Origin: Clostridia bacterium
Lineage (GTDB): Bacteria; Bacillota_A; Clostridia; Christensenellales; Aristaeellaceae
Assembly: GCA_017464225.1 (NCBI GenBank)
Contig: JAFUDW010000155.1
Span: 1 to 33,622, forward strand
Direction of reading: 5' to 3'
Length of the DNA stretch: 33,622 nt
Each line of letters opens with the position of its first letter. Within the stretch, counting starts at the first letter, position 1. Under the pieces are notes generated by a model that did no database searches, had not been told where the DNA came from, and saw nothing but the letters and a program-made list of their open reading frames with translations. A program made the translations under genes and the position numbers. This document shows, one piece after another, positions 8,443-16,260 of this stretch.

Positions 8443-9446
8443 AACAGCTTTGCGAAACAGACGCCCCTTCCGGCAACGAGCGCCAGCTGCGCAGGATGCT
8501 TTTGGAAGAGGCGACGGCGCTTTGCGGCGCGGAAAACGTGCGCATCGACCGTATGGGCAACCTGCTGTGCCGCAAAAAAGGCAGCGAAGTAGGCCGTCCC
8601 CACGTATGCGTATCGGCCCATATGGATGAGGTAGGCTTCATCGTCATGGGCGCCACCGAGGAAGGACTGCTGCGCATCCGGCCCATTGGCGGCATCGATC
8701 CCCGGGTGATCATTTCAAAGCGCGTGACCGTGGGCGAAGCAAAGCTTCCCGGCGTCATAGGCGCCATGGCCATTCATCTGCAAAGCCGTGAAGATCGGGA
8801 GAAGGTATTGGATTATGACGGTTTGTACATCGATATCGGCGCGCAAAACAAGGAAGACGCACTGAAAGCATGCCCCGCCGCCAGCTATGCCTGCTTCGAC
8901 GCGCCATATACCCCCTTTGGCGACGGCTTTGTTTGCGCCAAAGCACTGGACGATCGGGTGGGCTGCCATAACATGCTCAAGCTGATGCGGGAAAGCTACC
9001 CGGGCGATGTGACCTTCGCCTTCGTCACCCGGGAGGAGGTGGGCCTGCGAGGGTCTGTCGGCGCAGCCCGCGCCATCCAGCCGGATATCGTGATCAATCT
9101 GGAGGGTACGGCAGCCAACGACCTGGGCTGCGTGGAAAGCTCCATGGAGGTTTGCCGCGCGGGCGGCGGCGTTGCCATCAGCTTTATGGACAACAGCAGC
9201 ATCTACCAGCGAAAGCTGTACCAAAAGCTGACGCGCCTGGCGCAAAAGCAGCAGATCAGCCACCAGCCCAAGCGCGGCGTCACAGCGGTGAACGACGCCG
9301 CCAATTACCAGCAGGCGGCCGGCGGCGCGCTGGCCTGCACGCTGTCGGTGCCCTGCCGGTATATCCACAGCGGGGCCTCGGTCTGCAGTTTGAATGATGT
9401 GGAAGCGCAATACGCCCTGACCCGCGCGTTCCTGCTGAACGCCTGA
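8433..9446 (+). CDS. M42 family metallo-aminopeptidase, second of three
   Basis: A 337-residue paralog of the preceding gene. Motifs present: S-A-H-M-D-E-V-G near 64, A-L-D-D-R-V near 170, T-R-E-E-V-G near 202, then L-E-G-T instead of L-D-V-T at the later metal position (an L-E-G-T variant I associate with the YsdC/FrvX-like branch), and R-Y-I-H-S near the end. The start is the ATG at 8433, seven bases after GGAGGGA (spacer included); an earlier in-frame start at 8397 has no such site. It overlaps the upstream gene and precedes the third copy by 19 bases. Substrate preference probably differs from the first copy. Confidence 0.92.
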   Translation: MDLKQLCETDAPSGNERQLRRMLLEEATALCGAENVRIDRMGNLLCRKKGSEVGRPHVCVSAHMDEVGFIVMGATEEGLLRIRPIGGIDPRVIISKRVTVGEAKLPGVIGAMAIHLQSREDREKVLDYDGLYIDIGAQNKEDALKACPAASYACFDAPYTPFGDGFVCAKALDDRVGCHNMLKLMRESYPGDVTFAFVTREEVGLRGSVGAARAIQPDIVINLEGTAANDLGCVESSMEVCRAGGGVAISFMDNSSIYQRKLYQKLTRLAQKQQISHQPKRGVTAVNDAANYQQAAGGALACTLSVPCRYIHSGASVCSLNDVEAQYALTRAFLLNA

Positions 9447-9465
9447 TACAAAGGAGGTAATCGCC

Positions 9466-10458
9466 ATGCTTCGGGATACGCTGAAAACTCTGCTGTCCGC
9501 CTACGGCCCCTCGGGCAACGAGCGCGCCGTAGCCGAAACCGTAAAAAGCCTGATCGCCGCCCACGTAGACAGCATGCGCGTGGACGCGCTGGGCAACCTG
9601 ATCGTGGAAAAATATGGAAAGGACGAAAGCGGGAAGCGAATCATGCTTTCGGCCCATATGGATCATATCGGCTTTGTGGTGACCGATATAGACGATAACG
9701 GCTTTTTGCGGGTGCACAACGTGGGCGGCATCAACGCCAATATATCGGTGGGCCGCCATGTGATATTTGAAAACGGCGCCGAGGGCGTACTGTACAGCCA
9801 GCCGCCCAAAGGCGAAGACAGGGCGATGAAGCACCTGTACATCGATATCGGCGCGGAAAACAAGACCGACGCGGAGCAGGTGGTTTTGCCCGGCGATATG
9901 GCGGTATACGCTCCGGACTGCTTTGAACTTGGCGATTACCGCATGGCTTCGCCCGCCATGGACGACCGCTGCTGCTGCGCCCTGCTGTGCGAGCTGATGA
10001 TGTATCTGGACGAGCCCAGAAACACCATCGCAGCCGTTTTTTCCAGCCAGGAGGAAGTGGGGCTCCGGGGTGCGCGAGCGGCGGCCTACAGCGTCAATCC
10101 CGATATCGGCGTGGCGCTGGACGTAACAGCCTGGGGCGATACGCCCGAGGTAAAGCTCCCCGCCATCGCCCTGGGTAAAGGCGCGGCTGTCAAATTCATG
10201 GACAACAGCCTGATCGCCTCTCCATCGGTGCGGGACGCCCTGCTGCAGGCCGCCGAGGACGCCGGCGTTCCCGTCCAGCGGGAGGTGCTTCCCTTCGGCG
10301 GACAGGATGGCGGCGCCATCCAGAGCACCCGTGCCGGCGTGCCCACCGGTTGCCTTTCGATCCCCTGCCGCTACGTCCATTCCCCCGTGGAGGTCATCGA
10401 CATGCGGGATATGGAAGGGGCGCTGAAGATACTGCTGAAATTTGTGGAGGATGCGTAA
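9466..10458 (+). CDS. M42 family metallo-aminopeptidase, third of three
   Basis: The third paralog, 330 residues, starts after an AAAGGAGG. Metal motifs: S-A-H-M-D-H-I-G near 63, A-M-D-D-R near 166, S-Q-E-E-V-G-L-R-G near 190, L-D-V-T-A, and R-Y-V-H-S-P-V-E near the C-terminus. The residue after the H-M-D motif is H where the first two copies have E. It opens with A-Y-G-P-S-G-N-E, the same signature as its neighbours, consistent with tandem duplication. A strong terminator follows 14 bases downstream, closing the rqcH-M42 cluster. Confidence 0.92.
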   Translation: MLRDTLKTLLSAYGPSGNERAVAETVKSLIAAHVDSMRVDALGNLIVEKYGKDESGKRIMLSAHMDHIGFVVTDIDDNGFLRVHNVGGINANISVGRHVIFENGAEGVLYSQPPKGEDRAMKHLYIDIGAENKTDAEQVVLPGDMAVYAPDCFELGDYRMASPAMDDRCCCALLCELMMYLDEPRNTIAAVFSSQEEVGLRGARAAAYSVNPDIGVALDVTAWGDTPEVKLPAIALGKGAAVKFMDNSLIASPSVRDALLQAAEDAGVPVQREVLPFGGQDGGAIQSTRAGVPTGCLSIPCRYVHSPVEVIDMRDMEGALKILLKFVEDA

Positions 10459-10472
10459 ACCTCGCTGTGAAG

Positions 10473-10518
10473 ACAGCCGCCGTCCCAAGGCAAGCGGGAC
10501 GGCGGCTGTTTATTATTG
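10473..10518 (+). terminator. Rho-independent terminator of the M42 cluster
   Basis: A perfect 14-bp stem (ACAGCCGCCGTCCC at 10473-10486 with its complement at 10496-10509) has a 9-base loop and a T-rich tail, TTTATTATT, on the plus strand. The tail overlaps the 3' end of the convergent gene ending at 10513. Confidence 0.9.
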
Positions 10519-12594
10519 GGGGATCACATGGAAATTACTGTTGATGGCAATATTTTCCGCATAGCTGCGCATGCGGCATTCAACATAGAGCTTACCGCAT
10601 CCTTCAAAGGCGTCGGCGGCTATTTCCATTAGGCTGTCCGGAAGATTGATGTATTTCAACTCCTTGCAATCAGCAAACGCGCGGCTTTCAATCTTTTGAA
10701 TCCCCTCCGGCAGGATAATGCGTTCCGCGCCGACCGCAAGAAAAACTTCTTTTTCCGCCGTTTTCAGTCCCATGGGCAATGTAAGCGTGTCCATTGCATG
10801 GATATCAGGCGGCAAATCTGCTCCCAGCCAAAATTGATCGTATGCCGGATCGGAATCCTGATACCCGGCAGCGCGGGCCACGACCTCCACAGTACACCAG
10901 CCCTCATAGGGCAAATCGAAAAGATATAGCCCAACGTATTCGATTTCGGTCTCGTCATGCTCATCCAAAAGCATACCGGTGGCATTCATCCATACGCGGA
11001 TATGATATCTTTCCGCGCACCGCACTTCACTTACATGAAAATTAAAATCTCTATGGAACGCCGCTTTTGCGGTCATTTCAATCTGCGGCGTATCCAGCTT
11101 TTCAGCAGGCTGTAAAACCGTAATTTCAACGCGCTTTGTTATTATCTCATCCCCATAGGAGGCCTCCAGCAGGAACGCGCGCTTTCCCGGCTTTTCCGCC
11201 TCCGTTTCCCAGGAATCGGCGTTCCAAGGCTTAGCGGCTATTTCTTCACCGGTATCCTCGCAAACGATTTTCAATGTTTCCGCGTGCGGCGCGTTTGCAA
11301 ATAGCCTGATCGCATCATGGAGCCTTACCGTTTCGCTCTCCGCGTAAAAAGCGACCGTTTGATCGATTTTCTCCCCAACATGAAAGTATACCGTCTTTTT
11401 CGCGAGAGGATATCCAGGCGCATAAACCTGCGCGGTGATCCTGTATACGCCCTCGCTTAACTCCTCCGCAGGCAGAGTATAGGCGCCATATAAATCATAA
11501 TCTTTCCTGTACCAGGAATTTGAACCCCGCAGTTTCTCTACAGTGATTTCATATCTTTGCGCCTGATCCATCGGCGCAACCGAAAAGCTGACGTCCTGTC
11601 CCACGGGAACCCGATAAGGAACGGTGATTTCCGGCGCAACGCTTATACCACTATCCGCAATACGAACGGTTGCCGATTTTCTATACGTCTGCCCTCCTAT
11701 TCTGATTTCAAAGAAATAAGTCGCTTCCTGCGCGCTGTCAAAGGATTCTGTGTATTCATAATCGACGCCGCCAGGGCCTCTGTCGATTCCCCGCATATCG
11801 TTTTTATCCAGCCTGTATACGATGTATTCCTCCGCATGCGGCGCGTAGGTATATATGGAGATTTCCTCATCGATCGACGCATCTTCCGGGGTAATGGAAA
11901 TCACCATTTCATTGTTTACCTTGCCAATATGCACCCAGCAGTATCTGTAATAATCCTCCTCGGTTCCCAATCCCCGGGCAAAGCAGTTGATCAGATAAGC
12001 GCCTTCCCGCAGCTTTTTGGCGGGAATGACAACCGTTTTCGTTTTGCCAATATCTGTTTGCTTGACGTCATATACATATTGTTCGCGCGTAAAATTGAAT
12101 TCATCATTAAAGGTAAACTCATATTGCCGGGCGTGTTCTTCCGGCGTTATTTCAATCCGGATATCCTTCCCTTTATCCACCTGATAGGGAATATTGATCC
12201 CCGTCCCCTCCATGGCTGGGTATGCGGCGGACACCGCAATCGGCCCGGTATCAGCCCCGTCCTGCTGCAGCCCTCTAAAACTGGTTTCCAGATGAAAGGA
12301 AACAGTTTGCGCGGATGAAAATGTCTTTGTTACGGTTTCAACGCCGCCTTTGCTGAACCAGCTGCTAACATAGCTTTTGCTCTCATCCTCGCTTTGTATT
12401 AAATAAAGCGTACAAAAATAATCAGCGGGCGCGCTGCAGTGAACAGCGATCTCCTCCCCTGTCAAATATGTAGATTTTTCAGCGCTTATGGCGACCGATG
12501 GTATGATCTCTTCGCAAAATGCAGCGCTGTATCCATAGAATAACACCAGGATCGCGAAAAGTGGAATAAAAAGACGTTTGATGATATCGTCCAT
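10513..12594 (-). CDS. Large secreted surface protein with repeated beta-sandwich modules and a C-terminal leucine-rich repeat
   Basis: I do not recognise a named family for this 693-residue protein. A signal peptide occupies about residues 1-28. It is followed by several modules of about 80-100 residues that look Ig-like; recurring signatures include A-P-H-A-E at two places and C-S-A-P-A-D at another, each followed by alternating polar/hydrophobic strands. The last 70 residues form a BspA-type leucine-rich repeat (I-x-x-R-A-F-A-D-C ... L-x-x-I-x-L-P-D-S-L ... D-A-F-E-G-C). There is no LPXTG, SLH or C-terminal helix to anchor it. The start is the ATG at 12594, six bases after GGAAGG. Base composition looks more AT-rich than the flanking genes. 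Likely roles are adhesion or substrate binding, inferred only from architecture. Confidence 0.8.
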   Translation of the reverse strand: MDDIIKRLFIPLFAILVLFYGYSAAFCEEIIPSVAISAEKSTYLTGEEIAVHCSAPADYFCTLYLIQSEDESKSYVSSWFSKGGVETVTKTFSSAQTVSFHLETSFRGLQQDGADTGPIAVSAAYPAMEGTGINIPYQVDKGKDIRIEITPEEHARQYEFTFNDEFNFTREQYVYDVKQTDIGKTKTVVIPAKKLREGAYLINCFARGLGTEEDYYRYCWVHIGKVNNEMVISITPEDASIDEEISIYTYAPHAEEYIVYRLDKNDMRGIDRGPGGVDYEYTESFDSAQEATYFFEIRIGGQTYRKSATVRIADSGISVAPEITVPYRVPVGQDVSFSVAPMDQAQRYEITVEKLRGSNSWYRKDYDLYGAYTLPAEELSEGVYRITAQVYAPGYPLAKKTVYFHVGEKIDQTVAFYAESETVRLHDAIRLFANAPHAETLKIVCEDTGEEIAAKPWNADSWETEAEKPGKRAFLLEASYGDEIITKRVEITVLQPAEKLDTPQIEMTAKAAFHRDFNFHVSEVRCAERYHIRVWMNATGMLLDEHDETEIEYVGLYLFDLPYEGWCTVEVVARAAGYQDSDPAYDQFWLGADLPPDIHAMDTLTLPMGLKTAEKEVFLAVGAERIILPEGIQKIESRAFADCKELKYINLPDSLMEIAADAFEGCGKLYVECRMRSYAENIAINSNFHVIPQ

Positions 12595-12664
12595 GCGCAT
12601 CCTTCCCTTCAGCCGAATCATAGCAAACAGAAAACAGAATGTCAATCACCAGGCATTTTCTTGC

Positions 12665-12693
12665 TTGACATTTCGCTTTCAAAATACTATACT
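12665..12693 (+). promoter_or_regulatory. Sigma-A type promoter of the alaS leader
   Basis: TTGACA (12665-12670), a 17-base spacer and TATACT (12688-12693) form a near-consensus promoter. Transcription would begin near 12700, leaving the whole T-box in the leader. It points away from the secreted repeat-protein gene. Confidence 0.85.
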
Positions 12694-12699
12694 CTTGAT

Positions 12700-12942
12700 T
12701 CGTAATCGAATACAAAAACCCTGACGCAGTCAAGTATTTACGCAGCCTCAGCGAGCCGGCGACGGTGCAAGACCGGCACAGCGTAAAGAAGCCCCTGCCG
12801 AGTTGATGGCCCGAAATCACAGTAAGGCGATCCGGTCTCCCGCCGTTACCGGGCAATGAGGTGGGCGCGCAAGCGCCAATTGAAGTGGTACCGCGAATCT
12901 GTGTCTGTTCGTCTTCAAAAAGAGCAGGCACAGTTTTATTTT
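12700..12942 (+). ncRNA. T-box riboswitch sensing uncharged tRNA-Ala, upstream of alaS
   Basis: The leader has the full T-box layout. Stem I carries AGTA (12731-12734) on its 5' side, a TTTACGC/GCGTAAA stem, an apical AGCGAGCCGG...CCGG region, and GAA followed by GCC at 12791-12793, which is the expected place for the specifier codon and encodes alanine. The conserved T-box sequence AAGTGGTACCGCG is at 12883-12895. Its TGGT pairs with an ACCA acceptor end, fitting discriminator A of tRNA-Ala. A terminator hairpin follows. Uncharged tRNA-Ala should stabilise the antiterminator and raise alaS expression. Confidence 0.93.
12899..12942 (+). terminator. Regulated intrinsic terminator of the T-box leader
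   Basis: The 12-base arm at 12899-12910 (CTGTGTCTGTTC) pairs, allowing G-U pairs, with GAGCAGGCACAG at 12922-12933. TTTTATTTT follows. It would be excluded when the T-box antiterminator forms, and lies 16 bases upstream of the alaS start. Confidence 0.88.
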
Positions 12943-12958
12943 GAAAAGGAGAAAAAGC

Positions 12959-14929
12959 ATGAAACAACTGTCCTCCAACGAACTGCGCTCCATGTGGCTC
13001 AAGTTCTTCCAGGAAAAGGGCCACGCCGCGATCCCCTCGGCATCCGTCATTCCCGAAAACGATCCCACTGTGCTCTTCACCACCGCCGGCATGCATCCCC
13101 TGGTGCCCTATCTGCTGGGCCAGAAGCATCCCCAGGGCAATCGCCTGACCGACGTGCAGAAATGCATCCGTACCGGCGATATCGACGAAGTGGGCGATAT
13201 GAGCCATCTGACCTTCTTTGAAATGCTGGGCAACTGGAGCCTGGGCGATTATTTCAAGAAGGAAATGATCCCCTGGAGCTGGGAGTTTTTGACCAGTCCC
13301 GAATGGCTCGGCATCGATAAGGACAAATTGGCCTTTACCGTATTTGAGGGCGATGAGGATTGCCCCCGGGATGAGGAAGCGGCCAACCTGTGGCGTTCCT
13401 GCGGTGTAAAGGATGATCATCTGTTCTACCTGCCCAAAGAGCATAACTGGTGGGGGCCCGCCGGCGTTACCGGTCCCTGCGGCCCGGATACCGAAATGTT
13501 CATTATCACCAAAGAGCCCTGCGGCCCGGACTGCTCTCCCGCCTGCCACTGCGGCGCGTATCTGGAAATCTGGAACGACGTATTCATGCAATACAACAAG
13601 CAGAAGGACGGCACCTTTATCCCGCTGGAGCAGAAGAACGTTGATACCGGCATGGGCCTGGAGCGTACCATCTGCGTACTGAACGGCAAAAAGAGCGTTT
13701 ATGAAACCGACGTATTCTCCCAGATCCTAGCAAAGATCGAAGAGCTGAGCGGCAAAAAGTACAATCCCGACGACGAAAACACCAAAGCCTTCCGCATCAT
13801 CGCCGATCATATGCGCACCGCCACCTTCATCATTGGCGATCCCCGCGGCATCGGCCCCAGCAACGTGGGCCAGGGCTATATCCTGCGCCGCCTGATCCGC
13901 CGCGCCGTGCGCTACGGCATGGAGCTGGGCCTGGGCGAGGGCTTCACCGCTGAGGTTGCCCAGGTGATCATCAACCAGTACAAAGAAGTATATCCCGAGC
14001 TGGAGCAGAACGCCGCTTTCGTGCTGGAGCAGCTCACGCTGGAGGAAGGCCGCTTCGCCCGCACGCTCAAACAGGGAGAAAAGGAATTTGACAAGGTGCT
14101 GTTCAATATCAACCGCACCCGCTCCGCCATGGAGAAGATCATCGCGGACGATACGCTGGCGGCCGCCGAGGAAGCCGTTAAGACCCACGTGCTGCGTCCC
14201 CAGCCCGATATGGTGGCCGCCATCGAGGCCGTAAAGAACGGCGATATCGAGACGGTGAAAAAGGAATGCCAGGGCATCCTGGAACGCAGCAGCGTAATTG
14301 ACGGCCGCAGCGCCTTCAAGCTGTACGATACCTATGGCTTCCCCATTGAGATCACCAAGGAACTGGCCGCCGAGCACGGCCTAACGGTGGATGAGGAGGA
14401 CTTTGCCAAGCGCTTTGAACAGCATCAAGCCACCAGCCGCAGCGGCGCCGAGCAGATCTTCAAGGGCGGTCTGGCCGATCACAGCGAGCAGACCACCTGC
14501 CTGCATACCGCCACCCACCTGCTGCAGGCCGCGCTGCGCAAGGTGCTGGGCGACGAGGTAAAGCAGAAGGGCAGCAATATCACCGCCGAGCGCCTGCGCT
14601 TTGACTTTACCTTTGGGCGCAAGGTGACCGCCGAGGAGCTGCAGGAGGTTGAAAAGCTGGTCAACGAAGCCATCGAAGCCAACGTGCCCATCGTGATGGA
14701 GGAGATGACCGTCCCCGAAGCCAAGGCGCAGGGCGCTATCGGCCTGTTTGAAAGCAAATACGGCGAAATTGTGCGCGTATATACCATGGGCCCCTTCAGC
14801 AAGGAAATCTGCGGCGGTCCCCATGCCAGCCGCACGGGCGACCTGGTATCCTTCAAGATCATGAAAGAGGAGGCTTCCTCCGCCGGCGTACGCCGCATCA
14901 AAGCCACCATCGGCCGAAAGTCTGAATAA
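12959..14929 (+). CDS. alaS: Alanine--tRNA ligase, short form lacking the C-terminal C-Ala domain
   Basis: This class II synthetase charges tRNA-Ala. The catalytic core (about 1-240) shows F-T-T-A-G-M-H, Q-K-C-I-R-T-G-D, F-F-E-M-L-G-N-W and T-G-P-C-G-P-D-T-E. The tRNA-recognition region follows. The editing domain has its zinc-type motifs H516-x3-H520 and C618-G-G-P-H622. The protein then stops at 656 residues, whereas classical bacterial AlaRS continues to about 870 with a coiled coil and the DHHA1/C-Ala domain. From memory, this shape and the G-G-P-H variant (G-G-T-H in classical enzymes) match a short AlaRS clade in candidate-phyla bacteria and some Firmicutes. The start is the ATG at 12959 after AAAAGGAG; the T-box immediately upstream confirms its identity. 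Confidence 0.93.
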   Translation: MKQLSSNELRSMWLKFFQEKGHAAIPSASVIPENDPTVLFTTAGMHPLVPYLLGQKHPQGNRLTDVQKCIRTGDIDEVGDMSHLTFFEMLGNWSLGDYFKKEMIPWSWEFLTSPEWLGIDKDKLAFTVFEGDEDCPRDEEAANLWRSCGVKDDHLFYLPKEHNWWGPAGVTGPCGPDTEMFIITKEPCGPDCSPACHCGAYLEIWNDVFMQYNKQKDGTFIPLEQKNVDTGMGLERTICVLNGKKSVYETDVFSQILAKIEELSGKKYNPDDENTKAFRIIADHMRTATFIIGDPRGIGPSNVGQGYILRRLIRRAVRYGMELGLGEGFTAEVAQVIINQYKEVYPELEQNAAFVLEQLTLEEGRFARTLKQGEKEFDKVLFNINRTRSAMEKIIADDTLAAAEEAVKTHVLRPQPDMVAAIEAVKNGDIETVKKECQGILERSSVIDGRSAFKLYDTYGFPIEITKELAAEHGLTVDEEDFAKRFEQHQATSRSGAEQIFKGGLADHSEQTTCLHTATHLLQAALRKVLGDEVKQKGSNITAERLRFDFTFGRKVTAEELQEVEKLVNEAIEANVPIVMEEMTVPEAKAQGAIGLFESKYGEIVRVYTMGPFSKEICGGPHASRTGDLVSFKIMKEEASSAGVRRIKATIGRKSE

Positions 14930-14946
14930 TATATCCAGTATAAATA

Positions 14947-14983
14947 ACCGCCTGTCGGCTGATTCCGGCAGGCGGTTTCTTTT
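14947..14983 (+). terminator. Terminator of alaS
   Basis: ACCGCCTGTCGG (14947-14958) pairs with CCGGCAGGCGGT (14965-14976) around a 6-base loop, followed by TTCTTTT. It also sits at the very end of the convergent DUF5655 gene. Confidence 0.87.
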
Positions 14984-15362
14984 AGCGCTTCATGCGGGCG
15001 CAGGCGGCGGCTTCCGCCGCCCATTCCATCAACTCCCCGTCGATTTCCCCGACGCCGCCGATCGTGATATGATGCGTCCAGCGGTTGGGATAGGGCTCGC
15101 ATTTCACGTCCACGCGGGCGGATTCGATCGGCCTGAACAGCCCCAGCGTCAATGTGATATAGGTTTTAGGGCGCAGCGCAGCCCTGCGGGCGGGCAAAAA
15201 GGAAACGGCAGCGAATAATCGCGGATTTTTAAAGGATATCTGTGTCTTCTTTACTTCGATCGAGGTATTCTCATCCAGCGCCAGCAGTTTCTCCCGCAAA
15301 TGCGCATAAATGGGCCAAGCGTCCGGATGCGCGTCGAAAAACAGCATTTCATCGGATTGCAT
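14982..15362 (-). CDS. DUF5655 domain-containing protein
   Basis: A 126-residue soluble protein. It opens with F-F-D-A-H-P-D-A-W-P-I-Y, continues with an E-V-K-K-T-Q-I-S-F-K-N segment near residues 35-45, and has a conserved H-H near 100. These are the features I associate with DUF5655, a small domain of unknown biochemical function found alone or fused to other domains. The start is the ATG at 15362 after AAAGGAAG; the longer in-frame extension to 15482 crosses the promoter and overlaps the sirtuin gene. It is expressed from its own consensus promoter, divergent from the sirtuin. Confidence 0.75.
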   Translation of the reverse strand: MQSDEMLFFDAHPDAWPIYAHLREKLLALDENTSIEVKKTQISFKNPRLFAAVSFLPARRAALRPKTYITLTLGLFRPIESARVDVKCEPYPNRWTHHITIGGVGEIDGELMEWAAEAAACARMKR

Positions 15363-15386
15363 CACACATCTTCCTTTCCCATACCA

Positions 15387-15415
15387 TTGACAAGGATTTT
15401 GCAAACCGGTAAAAT
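15387..15415 (+). promoter_or_regulatory. Sirtuin gene promoter
   Basis: TTGACA (15387-15392), a 17-base spacer and TAAAAT (15410-15415) are close to consensus. The -10 shares two bases with the -10 of the opposing promoter. Confidence 0.8.
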
Positions 15416-15442
15416 TGTAGCAAAGAAATCTCCAGCTGTAAA
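15414..15442 (-). promoter_or_regulatory. DUF5655 gene promoter
   Basis: On the minus strand TTTACA (15442-15437), 17 bases and TACAAT (15419-15414) form a near-consensus promoter. Transcription would start near 15407, about 45 bases before the ATG at 15362. Confidence 0.8.
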
Positions 15443-15472
15443 GCGAAGCAAACAGGAAAGGCGGATCAAGAT

Positions 15473-16201
15473 ATGCAGACATTGCAGCAGATGATCGATG
15501 AATCGCACAGCATCGTGTTCTTTGGCGGCGCGGGCGTCAGCACGGAGAGCGGCATTCCGGATTTCCGTTCAGTGGATGGGCTGTATAACCAGCATTACAA
15601 ATGGCCGCCGGAGGAAATACTGAGCCATACCTTTTTCACGCGCATGCCCGAGGAGTTTTTCCGCTTCTATCGGGATAAAATGCTGCCGCTGAACGCACAA
15701 CCCAACGCCGCTCATAAAAAGCTGGCCGAAATGGAGAAGGCGGGAAAGCTCACGGCCGTCGTAACCCAGAACATTGACGGGCTGCATACAAAGGCCGGCA
15801 GCAAACGGATATTTGAACTGCATGGCAGCGTTTGGCGCAATCACTGTCAAAAGTGCGGCAAATCCTATGGGCCGGAATATATCCGGGATACGAAAGGCAT
15901 CCCGGTCTGCGATTGCGGCGGGCGCATCAAGCCCGATGTGGTGCTCTATGAGGAAGGGCTGGACGACGATGTGGTTTCGGGAGCGGTGCATGCCATCCGG
16001 AACGCCGACATGATGATCGTGGCGGGCACCAGTCTGACGGTTTATCCCGCCGCCGGACTGCTGCGCTATTTCCGTGGAAAACATCTGGTGCTGATCAACC
16101 GGGACGCCACGCCCTACGACGATATGGCGGAATTGGTGATCCACGAAAAGGTGGGCGAGGTTTTGGGCAATATTCAGGTGAACGGGACAAAACAAAGCTG
16201 A
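15473..16201 (+). CDS. cobB: Sir2-family NAD-dependent protein deacylase (sirtuin)
   Basis: The enzyme removes acyl groups from protein lysines using NAD+. All landmarks are present in this 242-residue protein: the G-G-A-G-V-S nucleotide loop at 18-23, T-Q-N-I-D-G-L-H at 98-105, the catalytic histidine H117, a zinc site from C125, C128, C146 and C148 (C-x2-C and C-x-C), and the late A-G-T-S-L-T segment. Length fits bacterial class sirtuins. The ribosome site is modest (AGGAAAGG further upstream than ideal), but no alternative start is better. It is probably single-gene, since a new promoter-like region precedes the next gene. Confidence 0.93.
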   Translation: MQTLQQMIDESHSIVFFGGAGVSTESGIPDFRSVDGLYNQHYKWPPEEILSHTFFTRMPEEFFRFYRDKMLPLNAQPNAAHKKLAEMEKAGKLTAVVTQNIDGLHTKAGSKRIFELHGSVWRNHCQKCGKSYGPEYIRDTKGIPVCDCGGRIKPDVVLYEEGLDDDVVSGAVHAIRNADMMIVAGTSLTVYPAAGLLRYFRGKHLVLINRDATPYDDMAELVIHEKVGEVLGNIQVNGTKQS

Positions 16202-16224
16202 AAAAGTCGGGACAAGCCGCCATG

Positions 16225-16247
16225 TTCGCTGTATCATGATAAGCGAA
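16225..16247. promoter_or_regulatory. Dyad overlapping the promoter of the AraC-type regulator
   Basis: TTCGCT (16225-16230) and AGCGAA (16242-16247) flank an inner palindrome TATCATGATA (16232-16241). TATCAT is also a plausible -10, with GGGACA 17 bases upstream as a weak -35. The right arm abuts the ribosome site GGAGGG. This arrangement suits autoregulation by the downstream regulator. Confidence 0.5.
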
Positions 16248-16260
16248 AGGAGGGAACGCC

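Noticed and set aside
14982..15482. 166-residue version of the DUF5655 protein
   Set aside because: The extra 40 residues would be encoded across both promoters and into the sirtuin gene; the ATG at 15362 has a ribosome site.
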